From NCBI RefSeq assembly GCF_003590095.1, contig NC_039494.1:2294001-2358000 (forward strand): 64,000 bases of DNA, in the 5' to 3' direction. The notes beneath the pieces were generated by a model. That model was not told where the DNA came from. It made no database searches and saw only the letters and a program-made list of their open reading frames with translations. Shown piece by piece: positions 48,620 through 60,336 of this stretch. Position numbers and translations under genes: made by a program. Source of the stretch: Trichoplusia ni. Taxonomy: Eukaryota; Arthropoda; Insecta; Lepidoptera; Noctuidae. The number at the start of each line of letters is the position of its first letter. The first letter of the stretch is position 1.

Positions 48620-51115
48620 GTAAGTCATGTTTTGAGTCTCTATCACATGTATTATTCTTTTTAGTACGAAAAACAAGAATTTGTATTGGGAAAGTCCAAC
48701 GAGTTAACATGTCCCGCTCTTTTTAATGTCATTTATTAATTTTGTTGTCATTACGTACGTAGTGGAATCATTAAAGGACAATTCTGAATGTTTACCGAAT
48801 TATTGAGTGCATTGTTGCGTATTCTTTTAGTCTTATGGTTTGTTACATACCACTATCAAAGTGGCGGGAAATCGTTCCGGCTCTTTCTCTCAACAGGGTT
48901 TATTACCTCCTAACTAAAACCAAATACCTACATTCATAATTGATTAGGTAATATCTGAAAACAAACCGTTACTAGATTGCTATCTCGTCATCAAATATCT
49001 AGAATATCAGTCGTAATCATTGAAGATTATTTTAGTTTCCACATCATATTAGCTAAACAAATATAAATAACGGACATTTATTATTTTATATTCCGTCTCT
49101 TTTTCTCTCAAGTCTACGCCCTCTGCTGTGATAAGGATGGCATGTAGATTATTATTATTTTGTTCACATGTACGTATTTATTGTAAATTATGAACTTAAA
49201 CGTTATGATATGATAAGCCTCGTACATTATATTAAATTTCCTAATCATGGATGTAGTATAGTAGTGCTATTTAAAGTAATTGACGTAATTTGGAAAGGCA
49301 TTAGGTATGTAGTGTAAAAACGGCGGCAATTAATAGTCAATGAAGTTACAAACGAGCTTACGGCGGGCGGTTGTAAAATGTAGTCGGTGTACTATACGTA
49401 TAGTATATAGTTCTTAGTTATATTCTTTCCCCATTGGGAGTATTGGGACTTCAGGGTTGTCTCGTGAAGTCGTGATAGATATTTTGTGGATGACTTTCAA
49501 TTTTTCATAAGCCGGTATTAAAAAATTAAAACTGTATTTTTGAGACTAAACTACCTTCCCTTTTGATACACAAAATGTAGGTTTTATGAATATATTAGAC
49601 AGTAGTTTGAATTAGATAATTAGGATAATTAAAAGGTACGTGTTTTAATTAATATCTGCAATATCAATATCATAGGTTTCCTACTATAAAAAGTCACATC
49701 AGATTTATAGGTTCTTTAAACTTATAGCTGAATCTATCATGCTATGATAGAGCTTAAATACATAGTTATTTTTTAATTATTTTGATAATTATTTACGTCA
49801 AAAATGCTGCTTAACCTTACACTTATTACGTCAATAAATCAACTCAGAACCATAATACCTATGATCTTTTATTGTATAATGTGTATAGCGTACAGAAATC
49901 CACGAACCGATTTGTTCCCACGGCCGGTTTTGAGCGGGCGAGAATTTCAAAACGTTGAACAATGAGTGCAACGTGCTCTGGTAGTTGTGAATGCACTATA
50001 TCGGTGTGGCATTGCATTGTGTGCATGTGTGCGTGCCGTAGTGCACTCGGCGAGACGGGCCGGGTGGTGACGTTTGACTGCAACCTATGATCAATATACT
50101 GAGTTTATCAATTCAGCATATACGTCGTATGGACTCGTATGTAAACAAAAATACACAACAACTTTTCATAGATGCTAATAATATTTAAATAACTCTTTTG
50201 TTAATTCCGTCATTTTAACGGCAGGTGTGCTGCCATAGTGTTGTACAGACCTACAAGAGTTTATTATGCATTATTTTGTATAATTATCATGTACCTACCT
50301 ATATACGTCTATTTCTTAATATGAATCTTAATTTATTTTGTTTAAGTAGATACGTGCTACTAGGAAAGGTAAATTGTTGACTAGAAACAAAAACGGAAGT
50401 TTAATATTAATTAAACTTACGTACGGATAAGTTTTATTTTTGTTCTATTAATAACTGGTATTGTGGTGTACGTATCTATTAAATTCAATCCGAAGAAGAA
50501 AACGGCAGTTTTACACGATCAGTTAAAAATACTCCCCAAGTTTTCGCGGAACTCTTAGAAAAAATTAAACTAAGTAGGTAATAGGTACCTAGCTAGACTC
50601 CTATTCATAGATCGTTGAGTCAGTAATTTACAGTGAGAGCGTTGACCTCTCCAACATCTGTTTTTCTACTGCTTCAACGTACAAACTTAAACAATTTTCA
50701 TGACACGTAAAATTTGTATTGAAATGAATTGCACGATTATTTATCGCTATTATTTCATTTGGTAATTATAATCAATAAGTAATAGAAATATGATTTCAAA
50801 ACGTGGAAAAAAAAACTTCATTTAGTAAGTGTATATTTTTTATCACATTTATTTTCATATAATTTAAAATGAGCACCTCATACTTATTTACCTATTAGTT
50901 CAGTCTAGACTACAGCTACACACAAGCTATACCTTCCTAACTACTAAAAGTTTGTTGGAATATTTCAGTTTCCCTTCCTACGTTCGAAAAGGGGGAACTT
51001 GGAGAAAGCTGAGGCAAGGGGAGAAACTCGCGCATGCGATCAATACGGGACCCCACCCTTGTATAACAACGTATACCTAAGTAGAGACTGCGCGCGCAAA
51101 TCAATCCCGTTGCAA

Positions 51116-51129
51116 TTTTTCGCGCCAAA
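51116..51129. promoter_or_regulatory. Strong E2F-like site TTTTTCGCGCCAAA
   Basis: It is a near-perfect palindromic E2F/DP consensus (TTTCGCGCCAAA) within a CpG-rich unique patch in the presumed 5' region of jumu. No experimental support is available here. Confidence 0.4.
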
Positions 51130-51404
51130 TACCTGTCTTGTCAAGTACTTAAATTTCTATTTTTCTCTCTGCGTAAATAAAATTACGTACATATTTGTGT
51201 AAAGAGAGCCAAACCACCAATATGTGTAACCAAATAATTGTAATTGAATTTCATTAGTTATCTTTTGTAGTTTTTTCCAAAACAGTTGGGTAAAATTTTC
51301 CTTAGACGTTGAATTTTCGCATCTCGTACACGAGCGACGGCCATCGGCGCAAGAGCCGACCACGATGAGTTCAAGGCGAGCGCGCGCGGTCAGGTTCGAG
51401 GACA

Positions 51405-51431
51405 CGGCGGCGCGGCGGCGGCGGCGGCGGG
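51405..51431. repeat. GGC/GCG trinucleotide repeat
   Basis: The run CGGCGGCGCGGCGGCGGCGG continues to 51431 in otherwise AT-rich DNA. It produces arginine- and alanine-rich fake frames on both strands. It may mark an untranslated exon or promoter island. Confidence 0.7.
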
Positions 51432-52123
51432 CCCCTCGCGGCGCCTCCACATCTCCCCACTATAATACCCACCAGCACCTCACTGCTGAAATAATGTTAG
51501 ATTTTGAAAATCCATCTAGGACAACTCCAACGCGCGTCTACTCTCACATCCTCGTCTAAAAAAGTTCATGCCCTTATACGTGACTTAAAACTTTATACGT
51601 TTCGCTACAAATCGTTCTATTGTGGACATTGTGGTACAACCGAAATGAGCACGAATACTTTTGATTTACTAACTTGTTGAAGTACTTTATAAGAAAGGAC
51701 TCAATAGGTACTATACGAGTACACAAGTAAGATACCTACCTCATGTAAAAACGTTTTATTAAACTTGCTTGTCCATAAAGCACGTTGAGATATGAACTTG
51801 AGGATTATTAAATTCAGAGTTCATGGTCTTAAAAATCACGAAGTTACTATAAAAGTTTAAATTTTTTGTAATAATTTAAATCCATTGAGGTTTAATGAGT
51901 AGTGTTTGTAAAACTTTCATATTTTGTTTTTTTTTTCATCTACCAGTATTTATCTACTTACCTCTCAATGCAAAGGGGACGCGGCGCGGCGGCAATGTCA
52001 TTAGGGGTTGATTCACCCCTCTGTCGATCCTTTATTGCTATCTCTTTCACCCACCCCACTCGTAACCATCTCTTTCCTACGTGCTGTGTAAGGTGTGTCC
52101 AATTTTCGATCCCGTTATCCCTC

Positions 52124-52137
52124 TTTCGGCGGGAAAA
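52124..52137. promoter_or_regulatory. E2F-like site TTTCGGCGGGAAAA
   Basis: It matches TTTSGCGSGAAA, the textbook E2F element, apart from one base. It lies about 450 bases upstream of the Harbinger-type insertion and 2.5 kb upstream of the first jumu coding exon. Confidence 0.35.
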
Positions 52138-52578
52138 GTTAATACGTTGAGAATACCGTGAGTCCTAGAGTATTTATAATTCAAAACCAAGAACCTATTT
52201 CATTCAGAAATTTTAGGTTAAATTAAATTTTAATAATTAAGTATTTATGTACTAATGCTAAAATATATTTCTTATACGTAAAACGACCATTTTCATTACA
52301 AAACCTTTCGAATTTTAAATACACAAACCAAGCCTAAGTATGAATGACTTGTTTATTTTGTTGATATGAGTTGTATGTAGGTATTTATTGTTATCAGTCA
52401 CTGCACTCGCTCGCGTGTATTTCGTAAATAGATTATTATAATTATACATATTTTATAACATAATTACAAACGTTGCTTTGCTTTAAATTTTTAAATTATT
52501 TTTAAGGAATTTCAGGTGCAAAAACGACAATAAACAACAAATAAAAGTAAATCGGTTTCCCACCTCTCTACACCCTTA

Positions 52579-53125
52579 GGGCTATATTTCACTGGGACAC
52601 CATGGCGGCGCAACCAGTTGCGCCACCGTGGTGTCCGTAAGCTACCAAACTAGACACCATACAGACACCAGAGTCGCCACACTACACTGAAGACAGAGTC
52701 AAAATGGACGTTGAAGAGACAGCACTACTGCTGTATGTACGTAGGAAAAGAGCGTTAAAGAGAAAAAAGAAACAATGGTGGGTTCATCCTTATTTAGCCG
52801 ATCGCTGTAAGAAAGGACAATTCGTTAACATATACGACGATCTAAGAAGATATCCGGATAAGTTTTTTGGCTATGTGAGGATGTCCTTGAGGTCCTTTGA
52901 TGAGTTGTGTGAACATGATTTGTTGAAGCAATACACAATATTAAGAAAATCAACCGTGGCGGCGCAACCAGTAACATTCTGTGCACGCGTCCGAGTTGGT
53001 CGCGCCGCCAAATTGGTTGCGCAACCAAACGGACACCAGGTGAGTAACTCTCTATAGAGCTGTATACATTTTGTTGGTAGCGGCGACTGGTTGCGCCGCC
53101 ATGGTGTCCCGGTGAAGTATAGCCC
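52579..53125. mobile_element. PIF/Harbinger transposon, internally deleted (547 bp)
   Basis: The target duplication is TTA on both sides (52576-52578, 53126-53128), as expected for PIF/Harbinger. Terminal inverted repeats of about 43 bp begin GGGCTATATTTCACTGGGAC / GGGCTATACTTCACCGGGAC and both continue ACCATGGCGGCGCAACCAG. The word GGCGGCGCAACCAG also recurs inside (52960-52974), with other GCGCAACC/GGTTGCGC copies near both ends, likely transposase-binding sites. It carries a 117-codon frame for a transposase N-terminus but lacks the DDE nuclease part and the Myb-like second protein, so it cannot move by itself. It sits in the presumed 5' intron of jumu. Confidence 0.85.
52704..53057 (+). 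pseudogene. Truncated Harbinger transposase (N-terminal fragment)
   Basis: The frame starts MDVEETALLLYVRRKRALKR and includes KKQWWVHPYL and YPDKFFGYVRMSLRSFDEL. The pattern W-W-V-H-P ... (F/Y)...D..KFF.Y.RMS...FDEL is the N-terminal signature of Harbinger (HARBI1-like) transposases. About residue 84 (RKST) the frame runs into the 3' terminal repeat region (VAAQPV...), so everything beyond the first 80 or so of the usual 350-400 residues is missing, including all catalytic aspartate/glutamate residues. ATG and frame are intact, so a short protein could still be made if transcribed. It is probably inactive as a nuclease. Confidence 0.75.
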
Positions 53126-53128
53126 TTA

Positions 53129-54613
53129 GTCTCTCTGAATGGAGTGGCCTCCTGATACTATAGCACAATGGTTGTGATGGGAGCCCATTTTTGAATCGGC
53201 GCCATATAACCTGCCAATTTCATTTAATTTTCATGTGTCGAAAGGCAGGCGGTTATTCCATAGTTCGTTTATATTTAAAACAATTATAATAATAGCCAAA
53301 ATTTTAAAGAGCAGACTGGCCTCTGGTAGACTCGCCTCACATCTTTGACAAAAGTTCTAAATAAAATCTCTGAGGCTAGGTCTCTATCCTATGTATGTGG
53401 TATCCCGTGGTTTGAAAAATAAAAACACGAGAATAAACATCCGACTCATTTCAAATATTACGTCCTATTTTCATGCCTACCAATTAACTAGAGGATTGAC
53501 CATCTCACACAATCTTGAAATAAAAAACTTAGTATGTAGTAAACCCATTCACTTTTAAGGATTTACTTATCACATCCTTTTGAGCTCCAAGAATTTCAGA
53601 GTTCACTATCTTATCGAGATTAAGTCATTAAAATGAAGTGAAGCGGATAATGAATACAAAAAAATAGTTATTGTGGGTAAGCAAGTTTTAAATCAAAGGA
53701 TGGCTCGCTATGGAAATGGAAACATCTGTAAAACGTTAAAGTACTACACTCAAGACTATAAATGTACACCTAGTATCAAATTCGTTAAACCTCGATTAAA
53801 ATCAGTTCATATTCGTTTTAGATAAAGCAGTAAGACTTGTTCTATCAAGGACTTCGGTTAGAGTAAGCCTTTGCAGTTAAAGTATTTACTACATTCACTA
53901 ACTTAACGAGAATAATATGTATGCATGTATATACCATAAAAGCTATTAAGCAACGTCTTTATCATAATTTCATTCATACTCCTAATATGTAAGTAAATTT
54001 GAGTGTAGGTTACTATTACACGCTTCATGTAAATATACGATTTAATGGATCACGGACATCACACGGCATACCAGAACGAGTTTATTTATAGAGACGAGTA
54101 AAAGCGTGTACAAAAAACATCGTCCCGAATGTTGGAAGCCTTCTGAGTGGTTCCGTTCGTTAGTCAGTATTTTTTATACGCGTCAAATGCTCGAACCCTC
54201 GTCCAACCGATCGTGGGTTGGTGTAGGTCTTCATAAAAAAAGGACAGCATGGTAGGTATAAAAATGTTTTGTTCGGTCACCTTATGTTATAAATCAGGCA
54301 GACTATCTTAAATTCAAGGTACAGAATAACAGGTACACTATATGAATTTTCAAATATAAAACTAAACCCACACCTTAAATATTTTTCAATGAGAGTAAAC
54401 AAGGCGGTTGTATTCAGCCGCTGTTAGGGTAGCACATACTTTAAAACAAAAACAGGTTTTGCTGTACTATGTAGTGGTTTCATTGTACCGCTCCCCTCCC
54501 GTCCGACTGTCTCGGCTCAGTAGATTCAAACTGTTCTCTGTTAATATAATGGCGGGAAAATTACGAAACCTAAAATTGAGATGATAGCTTATGTTAAAAG
54601 TATTTTGTTACAG
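53129..54613. other. Presumed end of jumu 5' intron; no gene
   Basis: The region is AT-rich with no frames of interest. An E2F-like GGCGGGAAAA lies at 54551-54560, only 54 bases from the acceptor of the first coding exon, so an alternative promoter close to the ATG is possible. The acceptor itself is TTTTGTTACAG, ending 54613. Confidence 0.35.
54551..54560. promoter_or_regulatory. E2F-like site GGCGGGAAAA
   Basis: It is a good half-palindromic E2F match directly upstream of the first coding exon of jumu. Confidence 0.3.
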
Positions 54614-54625
54614 TGGTTCGCAGAC

Positions 54626-57600
54626 ATGGATTTATATATCACCGATTCACTCCAGGACATGCTGGACATGGATATTAAAAATGAAATCGCAACAGACCTC
54701 AGCAGTATGACCGATTTCACTGTTAGTACATTTCAATATTGTGTATCATAGTCTGCATTTATGATCAACCTATTTGTATGAAATTAATCAATTACGTTTT
54801 TTATTTACAGGACACCCTAGGATCACACTTTTCGGAGTTACCTCCTTTACTAGACATGGATACTGATAACTCTTCAACGTGGCTCAACAATAGTTCTAGC
54901 TTTGTCCATAATCTAGATTTATATGGGTCGGAGGCGAATGCAGTGATGGTTAATCCAAATTCTGTCATGCCCTCTTCATTTATCGAAACCCCAGTAAAAA
55001 GTATAGTAAAAGAAGAGGCTTCGAATGTGTTACTGACGTCTGCTGCTGCAAATGACGATTTAAGTAATAGTATATCACTTCCAAGTCCCAAAGAAGAAAA
55101 AAGTCATTTAACATTCTCTCCAAGTGCTATAAAAGTCTCAAAAGTTCAAGAATCCAATGAAGGAAAATTAAAAAAAAGTTCAGACCTAGAAGAAGCCACA
55201 CAAATGGTGATTTATGTTAGGAAAAATGAAAAGCATGTTGTTAAGGATCTATTAAAAGATTTGGATAAGTCGAAAGTATCAAGTATATCGACTCCCACGA
55301 CGGTCAGAATAAAAAGTCAATCAGAACTAATAAAGGTGAACAACAAAAGCTGTTCTATCTTAAATACAAGCCAAAAAGTTGCACACTCATTAGGAACTAA
55401 AACAATTATATCTGGTAATATACACATACTAGACCCGCAACAAATCAATACTTCTAGAACAATTTTAGCTAATGGAAATAAAAGCCAGGCAACAATATTA
55501 ATTGATAATTCTTTAAACAACAATAGGCAAATAATTAAAACTTCTGTTAGTGGAGCATTTACTGTTGACACTAGCCAAGCTAAGTACGTGAATACAGTTA
55601 GCAAAAATAGTGGCGGAGAGTTTCCTAAACCGGCTTACTCTTACTCTTGTCTAATTGCTATGGCGCTAAAAAACTCAAGGACGGGTAGCCTACCTGTTTC
55701 AGAGATTTATAATTTTATGTGGTAAGTTTAATACAGTCGAATGTTATCGTTATATTTTGCTAAAAACTAACCGTATTAATTTAAGTTTATTTCTTATTTG
55801 CAGTCAACATTTCCCTTATTTTAAAACTGCGCCAAATGGTTGGAAAAACTCCGTTAGGCATAACCTTAGTTTAAACAAATGTTTTGAAAAGATTGAAAAG
55901 CCATCAACAAACGGAAGTCAAAGAAAAGGTAATACGAATATAAATTAATTTTACATGAATCGCAGTAATAAATATAAGACAATTAAACGAATAATCATTG
56001 TTTTCAGGTTGTTTGTGGGCTATGAATCCATCAAAAGTAGGCAAAATGGACGAGGAAGTTCAAAAATGGTCACGGAAAGATCCACAAGCTATCAAAAAAG
56101 CAATGGTGTATCCAGGTGAAAATAAACTTTCATTTGTATTATTCGTAAATACTTCAATACAATCAATTATATGTAACTATTCGCGATCGAGTTGAATCGA
56201 GACAATCGTCGTCGTATGAAACATACGTCGTACATAGGATATGAATCCAAAATAAATAATTAAAGCTACTTAGCACTTGTCATGCTTCAGTAAGACCGAT
56301 AGTATATATAAGCCATACTTTTAAAGCTAGGCATACTGATAATTTTTATTATTTGCAGAGAACTTAGAGGCTTTAGAACGTGGAGAGATGAAATACAGCG
56401 GGCTGGGTGGAGAGAACGACGTCGATGATGACGCGGATGTTGATCCTGACACAGAACTCGATGCGGACGTCGAAATAGATCCAGAGGTCAAGGAGGAAGT
56501 TGAAGAAGAAGAGGCTATTATAGAACAGGTGAGTTCTTACAATTAATATTGAATATTGCATTGTATGATTTAATCTATGTAGTAAGTTTTGGTCACTGTA
56601 GATGTCAGGTATCGCGACAAAAAGTAGCCTCTGTCCTTGCTTGAGGTTCGAGCTGTATCCCTACCAAATATGATTACAATAGATGGTTCATCTGTGGAAC
56701 ATCACATACGATAAGAATTACTTTCACATTAAATAATAATCCTATAAGATCAAGCGGGGAATAACGATGGACTGGACGCCTTTAATAAGGAGTGACAACC
56801 CAATTAGCTCAAGATCAAAGGAAAGCAGGTCTTTGCCCTGCATTGGAATTGTTTGAGTTTATAATCTCTTCAAAGAATTTTAATTTTTGAGTATTGTTTT
56901 AAAGCAATACTCAAACATTACAATATAAGGCTTATAAATAAGTTATTTCTCAATCTTCGAAACTTTGAAACATAATTGAATTGGGCACGAAATAATGCTT
57001 ATGTAACATATTGTCTTTAACAGGAGGTGTCTGATCAGGAGTTGGAAGTTGAAGAGGTAGTTGAAGGCACTGGCATGGTTGGTGGAACATACAGGTTGCT
57101 GGCCACAGGACCGTCATCACTTACCTCCTACATTACTGACGTGGAATCTGGCGAAGAAGTCAGCGATATTGAAGTAAGAACTCTCATTCATATGAATAAA
57201 ACTTAGCTATTTAGCTCCCCAGTTACGCAATGACGGCTCCTAAATCAAATCGAAATCGTTTATTGCAATCCATAATGTACAATTACAGTGGTAAAGATAA
57301 AATAAAATTTAGAAACAATTATGGACCCTGTTGGGCACAGTAAAGTTTAAGTAATGGAAAAGAGGAAGAGCTCTTTATGAATTTCTAAATATTTCCACTT
57401 ATTTAATCTTTGTATTCTATTCTTCTATTCATTGTTAATATATTTTTAAACTTTTCATATTATATTATCAATCATTTATTTCACTAATTCTAACTATTCA
57501 ACCTCGAAATACTCACATTATGGGATATTACGTTATATAGTTTTATATCTCTTTTTTTGTGAAAAAAACACACTAAGGAATGTAATCCTTGTATCGCGGG

Positions 57601-58204
57601 GGGGTTTACAAACATACAACTCACATGCACTAAGACACCCAGACTCAGAACAAGCATTCGTGGATCACACAAATGCTTGTCCTACGCGGGGATCGAACTC
57701 GCGACACGTCGCGCACAGTGGGTTTGGCGTGGTGACCTCAACCACTCTGCTATCCGTGCAGTCATCTATAAATGTACTAACGATTTTTTTTCTCTTTTCA
57801 GATCCTAGATCAATCATATGAAGAAATTGATATTGATGTTACAAAGCCTGTGAAATTGGATTTGTCTATGACAGAAAACTATACAAGTAAGTTAAACTTC
57901 AATTATATACATAAAAAAACAATTGGTAATTTCACGTGTTTCCCTGTAATAACAAAGATCAATAGTAGCAAAGTTTATGTTTTGCTTTAGTTACAGTAAC
58001 TAAAAAAAGGTTCGATTAGTACGATTAATTTGAACACGAACATATTATGTATAGCAATAGCAGATTTGAAAACAGTTTACTTGTTGTTTTACAGTACATC
58101 CTACAAAACGAGCAAAAACAAGTTTCATCTACCAGCCCGTGACGACTCAGACACACACTAGTAGAAGAAAAACGCCACTTGTCAACCGGGTTGCATTAAT
58201 ATAA
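54626..58204 (+). CDS. jumu: Forkhead transcription factor FoxN1/4 class, jumeau
   Basis: Eight coding exons give 584 residues: 54626-54721, 54811-55721, 55804-55928, 56008-56115, 56359-56528, 57024-57173, 57802-57886, 58095-58204; all are GT-AG and in frame, and the stop TAA is at 58202. The first coding exon carries 12 leader bases after the acceptor at 54613. The forkhead domain spans about residues 303-400: FPKPAYSYSCLIAMALKNS, GSLPVSEIYNFMC, HFPYFKTAPNGWKNSVRHNL, SLNKCFEKIE, then GCLWAMNP. The FPKPAYSYSCLIA and KTAP-GWKNSVRHNLSLNKCFEK words are diagnostic of vertebrate FOXN1/FOXN4 and Drosophila jumu. An acidic stretch follows (about 430-475), typical of an activation region, and then a basic C-terminus. 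In Drosophila, jumu acts in heart, neuroblast and blood-cell development and chromatin organisation. Role here is inferred from homology. A SINE and a LINE tail lie in its intron 57174-57801. Confidence 0.95.
57235..57340 (-). mobile_element. LINE 3' tail in a jumu intron
   Basis: On the minus strand it reads GTGCCCAACAGGGTCCATAA ... GTACATTATGGATTGCAATA then AACGATTTCGATTTGATTTA. The 'GCAATAAACGATTTCGATTT' ending with a GATTT-type tail is the usual 3' end of CR1-like elements in Lepidoptera. It is a short truncated copy. Confidence 0.5.
57590..57775 (-). mobile_element. tRNA-derived SINE in a jumu intron
   Basis: On the minus strand the head has a perfect A box (TAGCAGAGTGG, 57752-57742) and B box (GTTCGATCC, 57698-57690) with tRNA-like spacing. 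The body continues CAAGCATTTGTGTGATCC, TGAGTCTGGGTGTC and on to about 57590. It is the best preserved of the three SINE copies and lies in the sixth coding-intron of jumu, antisense to it. Confidence 0.75.
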
Positions 58205-60065
58205 GCAAAATTCCTAAACAACTTAAAGACTTGTATTCGTAGAAAATTGTGATCATAATGTTATGGGGTCAACGATAGTACATAGCGTAGTCTCTCCAGT
58301 GATTGTTCCATTATTAGGTAACTTAGATTACGTTAAAATAATTCGAATTGTAATAATTAGCTGTGAATGTGTCGAGTGCTCAGTGTGTTTATATTGTATC
58401 AAATTCGATCGTGATAGTCTGTACCAGATAAGTGTATTTACATTTTTTTTTTACAAAAAATCTGAACACTTGTTACATATCTTACACTGTAAAATAATTT
58501 TATTTGTTAAGGAGAAATCGATACGATAAAGCGCCTTGGTTTCGACGAATGTTATTTTACGTTTCGTCACATAATACAATTTGTAAAGAGGTATCTACGC
58601 CAACAAGAGTAAAAAGTACAGATATATCGGTGTTCAAATTAAAAAAGTTGGAAGGTGTGGTAGTAAAGATGTTTAGTAAGTAAATGACGAAGCTGTAAGT
58701 ACGAGAAACTTCATACAAACGAATTAACTTATAATGTTTGTGAAGGAATTAATAGCATTAATTCAGAAATGGTTTTTTTTTGTTATTTGATGGTTAATTC
58801 GTTTTTATGGACTGTAAGTACAAACGCTACGAAGAAGATGAATGTAAATGATGTCTCAATTTAGCAGAAAACGCTATAGCGGGTATGTGAAGTTCCCACC
58901 GCGGATGTATGTAAATATTGTCTGTTACTTATATTTTCGTTTACATATTATTTGTTCTAAGAGGCAGCTTTTCAAAGAATCATAATATCAGGAAATATGC
59001 TGCCCAACTAAAGCGAAAAATCGAATTGCAAGACATTCTGAAAACAGGCTCAAGTCTTAAATGTAACGTATGGTAGGATAGCGTAGGTACGTTAAATTTA
59101 TGTCTTGCTGCTATGTATTGTTTGGTATGTGAAAAAGTCAGCGGAATGTTTTGTAGTTATCTTAGTTTTCGCCAACGACAATTCGCTACACATATGTTTT
59201 ACATTTTAAGTTAACTTTACGTTGTACCTGTTATAAATAACCCTGTGTCTACATGTATGTTATGTGTGCAGCAAGGTATGCGTTATACCTTTATCATTAT
59301 TTTATGTTGCAATAATATTACCGTTTAGTTGTGCAATTTCAGTGGATAATACAAGGTATCATATTTATAATAATTCAGATCCTGCGAAGTTGATAAATAA
59401 ACCTAAATGTTTGGTAGAAAAATTATGTAAATTTATAATTTGTAACGAATTTTTTATGTTCCCTTAGCTGAAGTTTTAAAATTTATTTAAAAGTAAACGT
59501 TAAATTACAGTCGACGGAACATGAATAACAAGGAACGCGAAGTACTATAAATAATGTATTATTATGAGATACGAAGATGGGTGAATTAGATTGCGTCTTT
59601 GTCGTATTGGTTGTGTTAGAGGATCTCTCGAATGTACTAAATCGGATGGTGAGTTTAGATTAAGATTTAGATATTCATTAGTTGTAGGTTTGGAAGCCGT
59701 CATATTAAAACGAAAAATCCATCATCCGTTGTGAACTACGTGAATCAATTGATTAGCATCTAATAGAAACAAACTGATATACTTACAGACAGACCTGACA
59801 AGTTAAATTTATTACTAATGCTTTACAAGTAATAGATTAACACAATTATCGCCCAACATACGTTTAGATTAGATGATTCTGTGATATGAAGAAATACAAC
59901 ATTGACTAAAATAATATTGTGCGCGACATATTTTACTAAGCAGATACTAAAATGTGTGGAATTTAAATTTACGCATATTTTTATTATTCGCGAAAGTTAG
60001 CATAAGTAGAAAAGTACTAAAACAATAGAAACTCGATGTCGGAAACGTATTCAAACAAATGGGCC
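58205..60065. other. jumu 3' UTR and spacer
   Basis: No frames of interest. Possible polyadenylation signals include AATAAA at 59396-59401 and, much further on, 61663-61668. Which one is used cannot be told. The frames 58263-58529 and 59264-59467 lack domains. Confidence 0.4.
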
Positions 60066-60336
60066 CAAATAGTGGCAGCCCCTTCATAAAATGCATGTTT
60101 GTGGTCTACGTATAAGCCTAACATGCATTTTCCGCTAATTTAACTTTCAATCACTAGTTTTAGTGTAGTATTCTATTGTACGTACTAGTTCCGTTTTTTG
60201 AAATATTTGTGGTTACTTATTTTTCGGATTCAGGTATCATCATACATCTTAGTAAAGCGATAATCTAAATCTTATACCTAAATAGTGCCCGCTAAGTCTT
60301 CCATTGGCTTGCTACTAAGGGTTGCCACTATTTGAT
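60066..60336. repeat. Possible MITE with 19-bp inverted ends
   Basis: The left end CAAATAGTGGCAGCCCC (60066 on) and the right end GGGTTGCCACTATTTG (60320-60335) are reverse complements with one or two mismatches. Inside is a perfect 12-base inverted pair AAAATGCATGTT (60088-60099) and AACATGCATTTT (60120-60131) that would form a hairpin. No clear target duplication. More CCACTATTT words follow at 60548 and 60583. Confidence 0.35.

Larger units (their letters stand above)
48620..52578. other. Probable 5' intron of jumu; no other gene seen
   Basis: The region is mostly AT-rich, with unique CpG-richer islands at 49905-50085, 50960-51140 and 51300-51480. E2F-like sites are at 48863, 51116 and 52124. 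The frames at 49859-50083, 50937-51202 and 51365-51559 have no recognisable domain; the last is arginine/alanine-rich because of a GGC repeat. Confidence 0.4.

Noticed and set aside
51365..51559. Arginine/alanine-rich frame (MSSRRARAVRFED)
   Set aside because: It is caused by the GGC repeat at 51405-51431; the opposite strand is open as well.
57590..57775. A real tRNA gene on the minus strand
   Set aside because: A and B boxes are present, but the cloverleaf acceptor stem does not close and the sequence continues into a SINE body.
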